The translations under genes and the position numbers were made by a program. From IMG/VR virus record IMGVR_UViG_3300044701_002204, positions 1 to 35,380 of that record: a DNA stretch of 35,380 nucleotides. One strand, written 5' to 3'. This DNA is from a virus. Under the pieces are notes generated by a model. The model did no database searches. It was not told the DNA's origin and was given only the letters and a program-made list of their open reading frames with translations. Within the stretch, counting starts at the first letter, position 1; every line of letters begins with the position of its first letter. Below, in pieces: positions 21,819-30,131 of the stretch.

Positions 21819-21980
21819 TTACCGCCTCCCCTGGCGGTTTTTTTTCGCCGTTTTTGCGGATTCTCGAAAATTCTTGGCGGTGGGAGAGCCTTTACTACCT
21901 GGCTTCCTCATTTTCTCGCCAGAGCCTGCCGCAATGCGAGCACGTTTGGCATGAATATTTGCGTACAGTCCTTCTTTCAT
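21819..21980 (-). CDS. Small basic conserved phage protein, 53 aa
   Basis: Begins MKEGLYANIHAKRARI and continues AAGSGEKMRKPGSKGSPTA, a Lys/Arg/Gly-rich small protein I recognise from many phages (function unknown). The ATG comes directly after the stop of the 81-aa gene (TAG ATG). Its last codons and stop are written by the bases of the convergent terminator hairpin. It is the last gene of the leftward block. Confidence 0.8.
   Translation of the reverse strand: MKEGLYANIHAKRARIAAGSGEKMRKPGSKGSPTAKNFRESAKTAKKNRQGRR
21821..21845 (+). terminator. Strong intrinsic terminator of the rightward block
   Basis: ACCGCC (21821-21826), loop TCCCCT, GGCGGT (21833-21838), then a run of eight T including the last stem base (21838-21845). 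It ends the early transcript about 100 bp after the resolvase gene. The hairpin lies over the last codons of the oppositely oriented 53-aa gene. Confidence 0.88.
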
Positions 21981-22226
21981 CTAACACCTCCAGCGTCTGC
22001 GAGCAGCCTTGCCTCTAGGGCCAGACCATGATCGTGATCGAGCACAGAAACTCTTCTTCCTAGCCTTTTCTCTTGGCGTTGAAGGGTTAGGTGCAGGCGC
22101 TTGCAGATTGGAGCCTGTAGCCCTGTTATAAGCCTTCCTGCCGGCTTCTGTCATGCCACCACCTTCAGACACTGACTGAAAGTGCCTTCCTTTGCCGCGA
22201 GTTGTCTTTGCAATCGGGTTTGCCAT
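21981..22226 (-). CDS. Conserved small phage protein (DUF6321-like), 81 aa
   Basis: The N-terminus MANPIAKTTRGKGRHF followed by SEGGGMTEAGRKAYNRATG is a hallmark of a small phage protein family I know as DUF6321. The C-terminus is basic with KKSFCAR and a final RRRWRC, like other members. GAGGT precedes the ATG. Function unknown; it is often encoded in late blocks. Confidence 0.8.
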   Translation of the reverse strand: MANPIAKTTRGKGRHFQSVSEGGGMTEAGRKAYNRATGSNLQAPAPNPSTPREKARKKSFCARSRSWSGPRGKAARRRWRC

Positions 22227-22228
22227 GC

Positions 22229-22696
22229 TTACCTCATCATCAATGCTTCAGCTTCTCGACGCCTGGTCAACCCTGGAAGCACTCGGCCAGCAGCCTTGTT
22301 CCACTTGCGGCATTCCACCGCTGCACCCTCCCAGTCGCTTGCGTCAATGCGTTTCTTGAAGGTAGAGATTCTGTAGTTACCAAGGCCACAGTTATAAGCC
22401 CAACTGATGACTGCGGCAATACGCCTAGGGCTTGCAGAAAGAAGCCTTGGTGAGAGTTTTACCAGTCCGGATACGAAGTGCCGGACATGCTCCTGAAGGG
22501 CAGTTTCAGCCTGTTCTTTTGACCAGACAGTGTATTGCCTAATATCACGACCAGTAGAACCATAACCAATAGTCCAAGGCTCGCCACCAGAAGCGGGGTC
22601 AGGATAAGCACAGCAACCACCGTCAGGAAGCCTTCGAGCATAGCCTTCAAAGGGCTTGATGAGTACGTTGATGGCAAGCTTAATCGCTTCATTCAC
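22229..22696 (-). CDS. Endolysin, T4/P21-type lysozyme (GH24), 155 aa
   Basis: Degrades the peptidoglycan at the end of infection. The catalytic pattern is visible: PFEGYARR with E17, AYPDP with D33, and WTIGYGSTG with T42. The C-terminal part has the helical RRIAAVISWAYNCGLGNY and ends in TRRREAEALM. The GTG at 22696 overlaps the holin-like stop as GTGA and is chosen over an ATG at 22741 that would run inside that gene. There is no signal-anchor at the N-terminus, so release probably depends on the holin-like neighbour. Confidence 0.88.
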   Translation of the reverse strand: MNEAIKLAINVLIKPFEGYARRLPDGGCCAYPDPASGGEPWTIGYGSTGRDIRQYTVWSKEQAETALQEHVRHFVSGLVKLSPRLLSASPRRIAAVISWAYNCGLGNYRISTFKKRIDASDWEGAAVECRKWNKAAGRVLPGLTRRREAEALMMR

Positions 22697-23172
22697 TTGT
22701 ACTTCTCTATGCTGCGACCAACGAACCAAAACGAGATGCACATCATGAATAGCGCAAAGTCATCCTGATCCCATACTTTAAGTATTACTTCATGCCACGG
22801 CGCATTGCTTTGAAACGCCATAACAAGCGTAGCCGCCTTGACTGTCGCATACATAAAGAACAAAGCCCAAGTAATGCCTGGACGAACCAGCCCTGAGATG
22901 CCAGCCACAAACCAACCCGCTGCTTGAGCCGTTTGACTCTGTTCTTCAAAGGCCGCTTTAATGGTGTCGAGTTGCTGAACACTGTAGTCAACATACTTTT
23001 CCTCCATCTTAAAAGTGCCGCGCATCTTCTCCAGATCGGTCTGCAACTGAAACATGTTCAGCTCATGCTGACGTTCATTCTTTTTATCGAGGAACTTCAA
23101 CACCTCCGGTGCCAGCCTGAACAGACCACCAAAGATACTTCCAAGCAAACCACCTGATAGCAGGTCAAACAT
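22693..23172 (-). CDS. Holin-like membrane protein, 159 aa
   Basis: A glycine-rich amphipathic N-terminus (LLSGGLLGSIFGGLFRL), a charged coiled-coil-like middle (KKNERQHELNMFQLQTDLEK) and two hydrophobic segments at about 86-118 and 138-153 make it a membrane protein. The sequence is of a type common beside phage lysozymes. It lies between a small membrane gene and the endolysin, so a holin or pinholin-like pore is the natural call, though not proven. It starts overlapping the previous stop (TAATG). Confidence 0.7.
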   Translation of the reverse strand: MFDLLSGGLLGSIFGGLFRLAPEVLKFLDKKNERQHELNMFQLQTDLEKMRGTFKMEEKYVDYSVQQLDTIKAAFEEQSQTAQAAGWFVAGISGLVRPGITWALFFMYATVKAATLVMAFQSNAPWHEVILKVWDQDDFALFMMCISFWFVGRSIEKYK

Positions 23173-23345
23173 TACTTGTTCAGAATCTGGTCAATGCGTG
23201 TATGCGCCTTGTCGGCAGTCATGTGCAGATGCTCCACCTTAGCCTTGAGTTCTGCCAGGTCTGAACGAATAGCCACATAAGCACCAAACGCTCCAGTAGC
23301 AGCACCAATCAGGGCTTGTATGACTACTGACATTGACACTTCCAT
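23172..23345 (-). CDS. Small membrane protein of the lysis cassette, 57 aa
   Basis: Begins MEVSMSVVIQALIGAATGAF: an N-terminal membrane helix followed by a hydrophilic helix (DLAELKAKVEHLHMTADKAH). This is the pattern of small lysis-cassette proteins (holin partners or spanin-like). GGGAAG lies 7 bases before the ATG at 23345; the inner MSVV start is also possible. Function inferred from place. Confidence 0.65.
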   Translation of the reverse strand: MEVSMSVVIQALIGAATGAFGAYVAIRSDLAELKAKVEHLHMTADKAHTRIDQILNK

Positions 23346-23346
23346 G

Positions 23347-23703
23347 TTATGACTTCCCGTTGCCTGGCGTAAAGTAAGCCTCTGCCGTACCTGATTCAGC
23401 AATGATAGCCACATACAAAGGAACGGTTGGACTACATTGGCCTGGTATCGTGTACGTCCTGATGTCGTCTTGAACGCTGACTAAAGCATACTGAGCCGTT
23501 GCGCTTGGCGTGGCTACAGTCACAGCAGAATCGGTTGTTGACATCCTAAAATACACTGGAGCACCCGCACCAGAAGGGGCATGATTAGCTACCAGTAATT
23601 GGTTGCAAATCGTGTCTGGTGTAATCGTTACTACTTGCGAGGTGGTTGTTGCGGAACCTTGATAGGTCTTGCCACCAGGCTCAAAAGGATTAACGGCTGC
23701 CAT
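23347..23703 (-). CDS. Putative structural protein, 118 aa
   Basis: Beta-rich and low in charge (SQVVTITPDTICNQLLVANH, then GAPVYFRMSTTDSAVTV and VPLYVAIIAESGTAEAYF). This looks like a small virion surface protein. The frame overlaps the 55-aa gene by 14 bp and nearly meets the lysis cassette. No family named. Confidence 0.65.
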   Translation of the reverse strand: MAAVNPFEPGGKTYQGSATTTSQVVTITPDTICNQLLVANHAPSGAGAPVYFRMSTTDSAVTVATPSATAQYALVSVQDDIRTYTIPGQCSPTVPLYVAIIAESGTAEAYFTPGNGKS

Positions 23704-23857
23704 TCTTGTTCCCCCACTGTTGCGCTGCAGTCATGGTGCCATAGCAGGGTGCACCATTGGTGAACTTAGGCTGGAAGTTAGGGTTGACTTGCTTGGTCGT
23801 GCTTTGGCTAGGCTTTAGCACCACCTGTTTGCTCACTACTTTCGTCATCGTCATCAT
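23690..23857 (-). CDS. Small hypothetical protein, 55 aa
   Basis: Begins MMTMTKVVSKQVVLKPSQST and ends in FTNGAPCYGTMTAAQQW plus a short tail, a pattern I associate with small phage virion-region proteins. AAGGA precedes the ATG at 23857 by 8-10 bases. It overlaps the 3' end of the 82-aa membrane gene by 50 bp and the next gene by 14 bp, so it is a genuinely nested gene. Function unknown. Confidence 0.65.
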   Translation of the reverse strand: MMTMTKVVSKQVVLKPSQSTTKQVNPNFQPKFTNGAPCYGTMTAAQQWGNKNGSR

Positions 23858-24056
23858 GCTTTGTTTCCTTCATTAAGGATGGTAAAAACACTGTGATGGC
23901 AAAGATAAGCAATGCGGCGATCCGCTCATAACTCGGCCCCCACATTGTCCAGCAAGCTAAGGCAAAAGTCATCGACAACGCCAAGATTGTCAACACCCTC
24001 GCCACCACTAACTTCAAACTAATGCGTACTACCTTCAATAGAAGATTAGAATCCAT
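23808..24056 (-). CDS. Two-helix membrane protein with acidic C-terminus, 82 aa
   Basis: Two hydrophobic segments (about residues 20-37 and 44-60, with VLTILALSMTFALACWTMWG and IAALLIFAITVFL) are followed by KHDDDDESSEQ. GAGG lies 6 bases before the ATG at 24056; an ATG at 24068 is less well placed. A small holin-type or accessory lysis role is possible, as two-helix proteins in lysis cassettes often are, but not shown. Confidence 0.65.
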   Translation of the reverse strand: MDSNLLLKVVRISLKLVVARVLTILALSMTFALACWTMWGPSYERIAALLIFAITVFLPSLMKETKHDDDDESSEQTGGAKA

Positions 24057-24076
24057 GTTCAGCCTCATGGGGTTAA

Positions 24077-24100
24077 TTAAGGTTATCTAGTCTACCTTAA
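24077..24100. other. Inverted repeat TTAAGGT / ACCTTAA
   Basis: A perfect 7-bp inverted repeat (24077-24083 and 24094-24100) with a 10-base spacer lies between the membrane gene start and the end of the 69-aa gene, in a 40-bp gap. Possible operator or weak terminator; no T-run follows. Confidence 0.4.
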
Positions 24101-24306
24101 CTATCTTCATCTTCGTCCTCATCCATGAAACCTCTTCCCCAGTCAGCATCACTAGCTTTCAGGCGAATGGCTTCTAACTTCAATGCTCGGTCAATAATCT
24201 TTGACTTATCGGTAAGGCTTGCTTCAGGGTCTGCCATGACTTCAGCCAAGAGTTTGCTTATCGCAGCCTCTAAGTCAGGGTTTATGCCCGACTGCTTACG
24301 CTTCAC
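24097..24306 (-). CDS. Small helical hypothetical protein, 69 aa
   Basis: The helical segment DLEAAISKLLAEVMADPEAS followed by LTDKSKIIDRALKLEAIRLK and a very acidic end (DEDEDEDS) is a type I know from small phage genes. The start is GTG at 24306, overlapping the previous stop (GTGA). A small terminase subunit has been suggested for similar short proteins in phages of this kind, but the length is too short to support it here. Confidence 0.65.
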   Translation of the reverse strand: MKRKQSGINPDLEAAISKLLAEVMADPEASLTDKSKIIDRALKLEAIRLKASDADWGRGFMDEDEDEDS

Positions 24307-24482
24307 CGCATCATGCGACGCTTGGGCTGACGCTCAGGCATCTTGTTCATAGGCTGACGGCCAAGCGCACGTTGCGCTGCAAGCGAGCCTGCAACCTCAT
24401 TGCGCCCTGCTTCAGCGGCTTGCGCTTCCTGACGCTTCATCTCTTTATTGCCTTCAGCTTTCATCATGCCATCGTAGTTCAT
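24303..24482 (-). CDS. Small basic hypothetical protein, 59 aa
   Basis: Begins MNYDGMMKAEGNKEMKRQEA and is Ala/Arg/Gln/Met-rich with a basic end RQPKRRMMR. It overlaps its upstream neighbour as ATGA and its downstream neighbour as GTGA, giving a coupled set. Function unknown. Confidence 0.65.
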   Translation of the reverse strand: MNYDGMMKAEGNKEMKRQEAQAAEAGRNEVAGSLAAQRALGRQPMNKMPERQPKRRMMR

Positions 24483-24661
24483 CGCATACCTCTCTTGGTT
24501 TTACGCGCTGTGGAATAGGCTATTGCAGCAGCCTGCTTGACTGCCGCTCTCTTACTAGCAGGACGGCTTGTGCCAATCTTGCCACTATCTTTGAATTTAC
24601 GCACCATCTCACCGATGTTGCCGGAAATAGTCTTTTGACTACCACCTTTCTTAAGGGGCAT
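24479..24661 (-). CDS. Small basic phage protein (DUF6496-like), 60 aa
   Basis: MPLKKGGSQKTISGNIGEM at the start and KQAAAIAYSTARKTKRG at the end match a small family (DUF6496-like) widespread in phages, of unknown role and probably nucleic-acid binding because of its charge. It overlaps the end of the 960-aa gene by 11 bp. Confidence 0.75.
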   Translation of the reverse strand: MPLKKGGSQKTISGNIGEMVRKFKDSGKIGTSRPASKRAAVKQAAAIAYSTARKTKRGMR

Positions 24662-27533
24662 TTGCCTCTCCTTCAGGAACTAATGAACCTGTTTCTGCCG
24701 CTAAGACATTGCGAGCAAGCGTCATGATCATGCCTGGTCTTTGACGTTCAGGCGCCGCAAGAACACGGCGTAGTTCATCAGGATTAGAAACAATTTCAGC
24801 TACCGCACGACGCAAAGCTGGCGCATAGTCACCTCTCAAAGCCTGATAGCCAAATATACCGCCCACTGTTGCTGGTACACCAATAGCCGTATATAAACTT
24901 TGACCACCAAGCCCTGCCAATGCCCCACCAATACCCAATACACCGGCAACTGTGTATTGTCCTTTTCTAGCTTTAACAACTTCTTTGCGTATCTCATCAG
25001 TAAACGCAGCTTCAGGGGTCATAGTGCCGACGGCTTTGCTAGCAGCAATCTTGGCCCGTTCAACCGCATTCTTAGCAATATCAACTGCTTCAACTAACGC
25101 CCTGACTTCTGCCAATTCGTCAGGTTTGTACAGCCCTGAAGATTTAAGTGCAGGTTCAATGTTTCTATCAAACATGCTCATAAGTTTGTTTTCTGGAGCG
25201 CGAGACAAAGCCTCTCTCACCGCAGACTTGAAAGCATCTGTAGCCTCTGGAACCTGCCTAACAGCATCAGCCATTGTTTGTATTTCTTTTTGACTATTGC
25301 TGCCAGTAAGTCTTTGATAAAAAGCGTCTGAAGCGTTCTTTTCTCCAAAACTCAGGTTGTTTTTAATCTCAGCAATCTTTGCTGTTAGCCCTGATCGAGC
25401 TTCTTCAACCTCTTTTGTCATACGAGCCTGAGATGTTTGCTGCGCCAATTGCTGCGCAGAAATTCTCGGTTGCAAATAACCAGTAATTCTTGCAACCGCA
25501 GCTTCTTCAAGTTCTTTTGCAGTTCTAGCACCTTGCGCTCTAACTTGTTCTGCCGCCGGTAACGGGGATGGCTGCGTCGGAAGTTTTCTTTCGGCCAACT
25601 GTCCGATTTCAGATTCTGCTGCTTTACTAGCAGCACCAAGTCTTGTAGCTTCAGCACCAGCCCTAGATAGATTTGATTGCAAATTAGTTAATTGATCGCG
25701 CAAGCCTTTGAACTGATCTAAAGCAAGCCAATCTCGGTTGCTATCAATTGTTCTTGCAACATCTTGCGCTGTACCACCGCGCATTTGATCATTTAGGTAT
25801 TTAGTTGCCAGGTTGTTAACTAACGTTTGGTCGCCGCCAACCAAATCGGTAAAGGTCTTAACGCTTTCTTGTGAACTAAACAACCTTGATGGTATTTGAG
25901 CTGGGTCAGTTATAAACCTTTCACCAAATGGCGTTTGCGCTGTAAGAACCTTGCCTTGCAGCGTATTGAATTGATTGATCGGCTTGCTTGCTTGCGCGTA
26001 ATTGCTCAAGTAACGCCCGAATACATCATCACCAACAAACTGCCGTTGCATAGCTTCTACAGCATTAGCAAGCTGACCAGCTTCTAATGAACTAATCGCA
26101 GCAAACCCTTCATCACCGCCATAAGAACGGTCACGCAAACGTCTGCGTATTTCTTCAAGCGAATTAAAAGAAACGGGCGTTTGCACAACAAAAGTCTGAC
26201 CTGCTTCATTAACCTTTTCTTGCTTTCCAGTCACATCTGCTAGCAAGCGTTTAAGCATTGGCTCGCGCTGAGGATCAACCTGACCTGGAATCGTTCCTGC
26301 ACCAACTTTTGTTTTGATTAATGACTCAAAGTCCGTTGCTGCTGGAACCGCGCCAGCGCTTTGATTTGTTTTGCTAGCAACAATAGCCTCAATTGCGTCA
26401 AGATCACTTTTGACTTGTTGCCTTCGATTGGTTTTAAGTTGTTCAAGTCTTGTGTTAGCAGCAGCTCTAGCCTCTTCACCGATTGGAGATGGCGTGACAC
26501 GCTCACCAAATTGACCAAACCCTTGCTGAGCTTCTTGCATTCCACGCTCAGATTCTGCTGCGGCTGCATCACGACGCTGTTTCAATTCATCAATCTGATT
26601 ACGAACACGCAACGCTTCTTGCTTAATAGCCTCTGCCGCTTCGTTTTCTATACGAGTGGCCTCGGCTTCTGCCTGAGCAATTGCTTGCTGTCCTTGGCCT
26701 CGAACTCTTTGACGTATCTGACCAGCAACTTGCGTCGCCCTTCTAACAGATGTCTCTGCATCTTGCAGCGCTTGATCTCTTATATTGCGTATTGATCTAT
26801 CAAACTGTTGAGTCAACGAACGTGCAGATTCATTTGCTTTGTCTTCCAAGGCTCTGCCAACTGTTGCCGCACCACCAGTTCCAGCGCCGCCTTCAAGTTC
26901 AGCCTTTGCTCCTGCAAGCCGTTGCTGCCTAGTTGCACCAACTTCAGGGACACCGCCTTCTCTAACCGTTTCTGGCAATCGCCTAACCAAACTTTCAGCA
27001 ACTCCTTGACGCATAGAAGGCACCAAAGGAGTGATTGCTCTTTCAATAGCCCGCCCTACTGGATATGTAACAAGACCAGGAACCATTTCGCCTGCCATGC
27101 CAGCAAGCTGCGTCACTACTGGGCCAGCACCCTGAGCCTTTGCTACTTGTTCGGCAGCGCCACCAGCAGTTCCAGCAGCAAATGCGCCTCCAGCCATCTT
27201 AGCCGCTTCACCAACCGTTTTAGGCTGCATAGATGACAACAGTTGACTTCCAACTTTTGCCGCTGTTGACGGCCCACCAAGACGCTGTGCGCCTATAGCA
27301 AGTTGAGCAAGCCTAGAGCCGCCAGCAAGCACAGGAACCGCACCAACTGCTTGCAATCCACGCTCAAAGATTGACGGCCCTTTTGGAACTTGATCAATAT
27401 AAGTACCAGGTGCTGATTTTGCGCCACCAGGTATTTGGCTAAGTACATCAGTTGAAGGCGCATCCTCCCAGCCAGAAGTCTGCGCTTTTGGTCGTGCAAC
27501 TTGTGTATCAGGAGCGTCTTCCCACTTACTCAT
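24651..27533 (-). CDS. Large internal-virion-type protein, 960 aa
   Basis: The N-terminus has two WEDAP motifs (residues 4-8 and 22-26), often seen in large phage virion proteins. Next comes a Gly/Ala-rich region with a hydrophobic stretch, then a long charged coiled coil (about 230-340, with QQAIAQAEAEATRIENEAAE). The C-terminal part has hydrophobic segments at about 865-900 (VAGVLGIGGALAGLGGQSLY). There is no tape-measure or enzyme motif. AAGGAG precedes the ATG. Together with the next three genes it may form the internal core or ejection proteins, inferred from size, composition and order. Confidence 0.65.
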   Translation of the reverse strand: MSKWEDAPDTQVARPKAQTSGWEDAPSTDVLSQIPGGAKSAPGTYIDQVPKGPSIFERGLQAVGAVPVLAGGSRLAQLAIGAQRLGGPSTAAKVGSQLLSSMQPKTVGEAAKMAGGAFAAGTAGGAAEQVAKAQGAGPVVTQLAGMAGEMVPGLVTYPVGRAIERAITPLVPSMRQGVAESLVRRLPETVREGGVPEVGATRQQRLAGAKAELEGGAGTGGAATVGRALEDKANESARSLTQQFDRSIRNIRDQALQDAETSVRRATQVAGQIRQRVRGQGQQAIAQAEAEATRIENEAAEAIKQEALRVRNQIDELKQRRDAAAAESERGMQEAQQGFGQFGERVTPSPIGEEARAAANTRLEQLKTNRRQQVKSDLDAIEAIVASKTNQSAGAVPAATDFESLIKTKVGAGTIPGQVDPQREPMLKRLLADVTGKQEKVNEAGQTFVVQTPVSFNSLEEIRRRLRDRSYGGDEGFAAISSLEAGQLANAVEAMQRQFVGDDVFGRYLSNYAQASKPINQFNTLQGKVLTAQTPFGERFITDPAQIPSRLFSSQESVKTFTDLVGGDQTLVNNLATKYLNDQMRGGTAQDVARTIDSNRDWLALDQFKGLRDQLTNLQSNLSRAGAEATRLGAASKAAESEIGQLAERKLPTQPSPLPAAEQVRAQGARTAKELEEAAVARITGYLQPRISAQQLAQQTSQARMTKEVEEARSGLTAKIAEIKNNLSFGEKNASDAFYQRLTGSNSQKEIQTMADAVRQVPEATDAFKSAVREALSRAPENKLMSMFDRNIEPALKSSGLYKPDELAEVRALVEAVDIAKNAVERAKIAASKAVGTMTPEAAFTDEIRKEVVKARKGQYTVAGVLGIGGALAGLGGQSLYTAIGVPATVGGIFGYQALRGDYAPALRRAVAEIVSNPDELRRVLAAPERQRPGMIMTLARNVLAAETGSLVPEGEANAP

Positions 27534-29062
27534 TACTGACTCCTTGGCCGTCTAGCAAATTTTCCAGTAGCAGGATTAGTTCCATATTCATATTTGTCTG
27601 GTTCATAACTACCAAAAGCAGCAATTGCTTGTTGTTGTTGTGATTGCGCTTGTGGTTGTTGCGGAACCCTTGGAGCACCGGTTCCTATTGCTCCCACGTT
27701 AACTCCCATGTTAGCGGCTCTTTCCGCAGCGCCCCTAAGTCTTCCTTCTGTCGTGGGAAGCGTGCTTGCACTCGGAACCGAATTAAGAATGCGATTTCTT
27801 GCCTGATCTAAAATTTGCAATTTAGTTTCAAAGTATTCTGGAATTGCAGAAGGATCATTCCCAGGGCCAATTATTGATCGCCTCCAAGATTCTTGTTCTT
27901 TCCCCATCAAAGTTGCGCCAAATTTTTCATGTCGCTCTGGTATTTGAAAGGCTTCAAAGCGCCTTAAAAAACTAGACATTTCTGGGTCTTTCAGCGCTTT
28001 TTCACGGTACTGCGCAACAACATTACCGGCCAAATCTGTACCAAAACCAAAAAACTTTTCTGGATTAGATAAAGCAATTTGTTGCAATTGCACAAGTTCA
28101 TCGCGTAAGTTTTCTATACCTCTTAATTCTTTCTTTTCAGTAGGCCCAAGTCTTTGTGCAGCTTCTCTGTCTTTGTCAACATTTCTATCAAATTGAGCAA
28201 GACTTAAAACAAATCTTTGTTTAGCAAGTTCTGCTCGTTCTGCTCTTGCATCACCCCTTTCTTGTTGACGAATCTGCAATTCTTGTTGTTTTAACTTACG
28301 ATCTTCATTAGCTTTGTTGATCTCAATCAATGACTTAGTAGCTTCGTCACGAGCTTTGAAAGTGGCGTCAAACATCTTGTTAACAGCATCATTGCGACCT
28401 CTAGCTATGTCCACATACATAGAACCGCCAGCAATTTCTGCCTCTAACAATGCTTTGAACTTATTAGCCTCTGCTGTTTGCCCAGCGGTCTGCGCTCTGA
28501 GTGCCGAGTCATAAAGCGCCTTAACTTCGTCTAACTTCTGTCTCTGGGTGTCCAATGCTTTTTCAAAGATTGTCTTTTCGCGGTCAAAGACATCCTTACG
28601 CCCCTGCCTGTAGCCATCAACCATACCTTTCATGGCTTTCAAGCCTGCAATGCCACTACGCTTTGCGGAACCGCCTGCTAGCGCTCCAATCAACATCATT
28701 GACACAGCAATGGTCTGCAATTGCTCTGGCGTTTGCTGGCTCGGCGCAAACTCAATAGGCTCTGGCCGCATGGCCGTGTACTTCTCTTCTAGTGCAGCAG
28801 TGTCCTTTGCTTGCTTCTCAAGCATGGTTCCGTAATCTGTAGCACCCTTTTCTCTTTTAGTTTGCAAGTCAGTCATGGCTGTTTCAACGGCACCAAGACT
28901 TTCTTTCATGACTTGTGGGCGCAACTCTTCTGCGCGAGCCCCACGCTCACGCTGACTTGTGAGCTGCTCTTCAATCGTGCCAACAGGTTTGGTTGGCGGT
29001 TGATTTAACTTTGACGTTAAATCGTCAATTGGATTGCGAAGACTAGTGACGCTTGTTGTCAT
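27533..29062 (-). CDS. Coiled-coil internal-virion-type protein, 509 aa
   Basis: Long charged helices (about residues 25-80 and 150-310, such as RKLKQQELQIRQQERGDAR) with one hydrophobic segment (IAVSMMLIGALAGG, about 117-130). The C-terminus is Gln/Pro-rich. AGGTGG precedes the ATG. It shares style with the flanking large genes. Likely an ejection-core or structural protein, by inference. Confidence 0.65.
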   Translation of the reverse strand: MTTSVTSLRNPIDDLTSKLNQPPTKPVGTIEEQLTSQRERGARAEELRPQVMKESLGAVETAMTDLQTKREKGATDYGTMLEKQAKDTAALEEKYTAMRPEPIEFAPSQQTPEQLQTIAVSMMLIGALAGGSAKRSGIAGLKAMKGMVDGYRQGRKDVFDREKTIFEKALDTQRQKLDEVKALYDSALRAQTAGQTAEANKFKALLEAEIAGGSMYVDIARGRNDAVNKMFDATFKARDEATKSLIEINKANEDRKLKQQELQIRQQERGDARAERAELAKQRFVLSLAQFDRNVDKDREAAQRLGPTEKKELRGIENLRDELVQLQQIALSNPEKFFGFGTDLAGNVVAQYREKALKDPEMSSFLRRFEAFQIPERHEKFGATLMGKEQESWRRSIIGPGNDPSAIPEYFETKLQILDQARNRILNSVPSASTLPTTEGRLRGAAERAANMGVNVGAIGTGAPRVPQQPQAQSQQQQAIAAFGSYEPDKYEYGTNPATGKFARRPRSQ

Positions 29063-29064
29063 GG

Positions 29065-30129
29065 TTAACCACCTAATGGGCCAGTTAAAGGTGTCTTCCT
29101 TACTTGTGTCGCAGGCGTTTGAACAGGTTTAGCAACTTGTGCTGATGGTGTACCAGCAAGGATGTTTCCAGCCGATTTAAGCGCTTCACCAAGTGCGTCA
29201 GCGACCTGAGAGTCAGCCTGGTAGCCAGCAAGAATGGCTTGTTGCAGATACTTGTCTGAGATGCCAATGTTCTTCAAGCCTTGGTTGATTAAGTCTTGAG
29301 CGCCACGTTGCTGCATCTCTGTCGTTCTTGCCGCCAACTGTTGCTGTGCAGTTCCTGATCTTTGCCCCATGTTTGCTAGCGCTTGGCGTTGTTGCGCCTG
29401 AAACGCTGCGATCTGCTGTTGCTGCACAGGTGTGAGCTCACCCCTCATGCCAGCACCAAGTTGCTCTTGGCCCACCTGTCTAGGTGCCTGACCTAGTTGA
29501 CGCAACTCATTTTCCATAGCGCGAGCCTGCTTATAGCCACGGCGAGCCATTAATGCAGCCAATGCTGTCTGCCCTAACGCCGCACCTGTTGGCGTCTTCA
29601 AACCTTCTAAAACTTGTTTAGCTCCAGACTTAACTAAATCACCAAGTTCCCTTTGAGGAGCCTGAGCCTGCACACCACGGTCAAAAGTTTCTGTTGCAGC
29701 GCCAGTCATGCCTTCGCCGTAATTCATAGACGGTCTAAATGAAGGCTGTATGGCTGGATATAAATCCTGCGTATAGTCAGGAACATTAGAAGCAACCCCA
29801 GTATCGGTAGGATCTGAGTAAATAAATGCGTTACTCATATTAATGGGTTGAGATACAGTTTCCGGCGAAAAGACCTGGTTATCAAACCCTTGCTGTTCAG
29901 CAGGAGCCATGTCTTCATAGTTGCCAAGAAAGTCACCGTTCTCAAACTCAGGCAACCCCGTTGCAGGATTCATGGTGCCAGCGCCACCTCTAGACTTTAG
30001 TAGTGCAGCCTCTTGCGGTGTGATGTGAGCCAAGATAGTATCTTGCCCACGCCCCTGTCTGCGCAGCATCTCTGCTAACGCTTTAAGATCGAGTCCACCG
30101 CCAAGAAGTGCGGCAAGTTGTTTAGCCAT
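29065..30129 (-). CDS. Virion-associated protein, 354 aa
   Basis: The N-terminal segment ILAHITPQEAALLKSRGGAG followed by TMNPATGLPEFENGDF is a motif I know from many uncharacterised phage virion proteins. The middle is Gln/Ala-rich helical (PVQQQQIAAFQAQQRQALAN). The position between two very large virion-type genes suggests an internal protein. AGGAA precedes the ATG. Confidence 0.65.
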   Translation of the reverse strand: MAKQLAALLGGGLDLKALAEMLRRQGRGQDTILAHITPQEAALLKSRGGAGTMNPATGLPEFENGDFLGNYEDMAPAEQQGFDNQVFSPETVSQPINMSNAFIYSDPTDTGVASNVPDYTQDLYPAIQPSFRPSMNYGEGMTGAATETFDRGVQAQAPQRELGDLVKSGAKQVLEGLKTPTGAALGQTALAALMARRGYKQARAMENELRQLGQAPRQVGQEQLGAGMRGELTPVQQQQIAAFQAQQRQALANMGQRSGTAQQQLAARTTEMQQRGAQDLINQGLKNIGISDKYLQQAILAGYQADSQVADALGEALKSAGNILAGTPSAQVAKPVQTPATQVRKTPLTGPLGG

Positions 30130-30131
30130 GA

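Noticed and set aside
24653-24661. Possible programmed frameshift joining small and large genes in overlaps
   Set aside because: No slippery heptamer was seen at the ATGA/GTGA junctions; each gene has its own start, so simple coupling is enough.
26361-27236. Plus-strand frames of about 140 codons opposite the 960-aa gene
   Set aside because: Cys/Ser/Leu-rich shadow frames without start signals; the large minus-strand frame is continuous.
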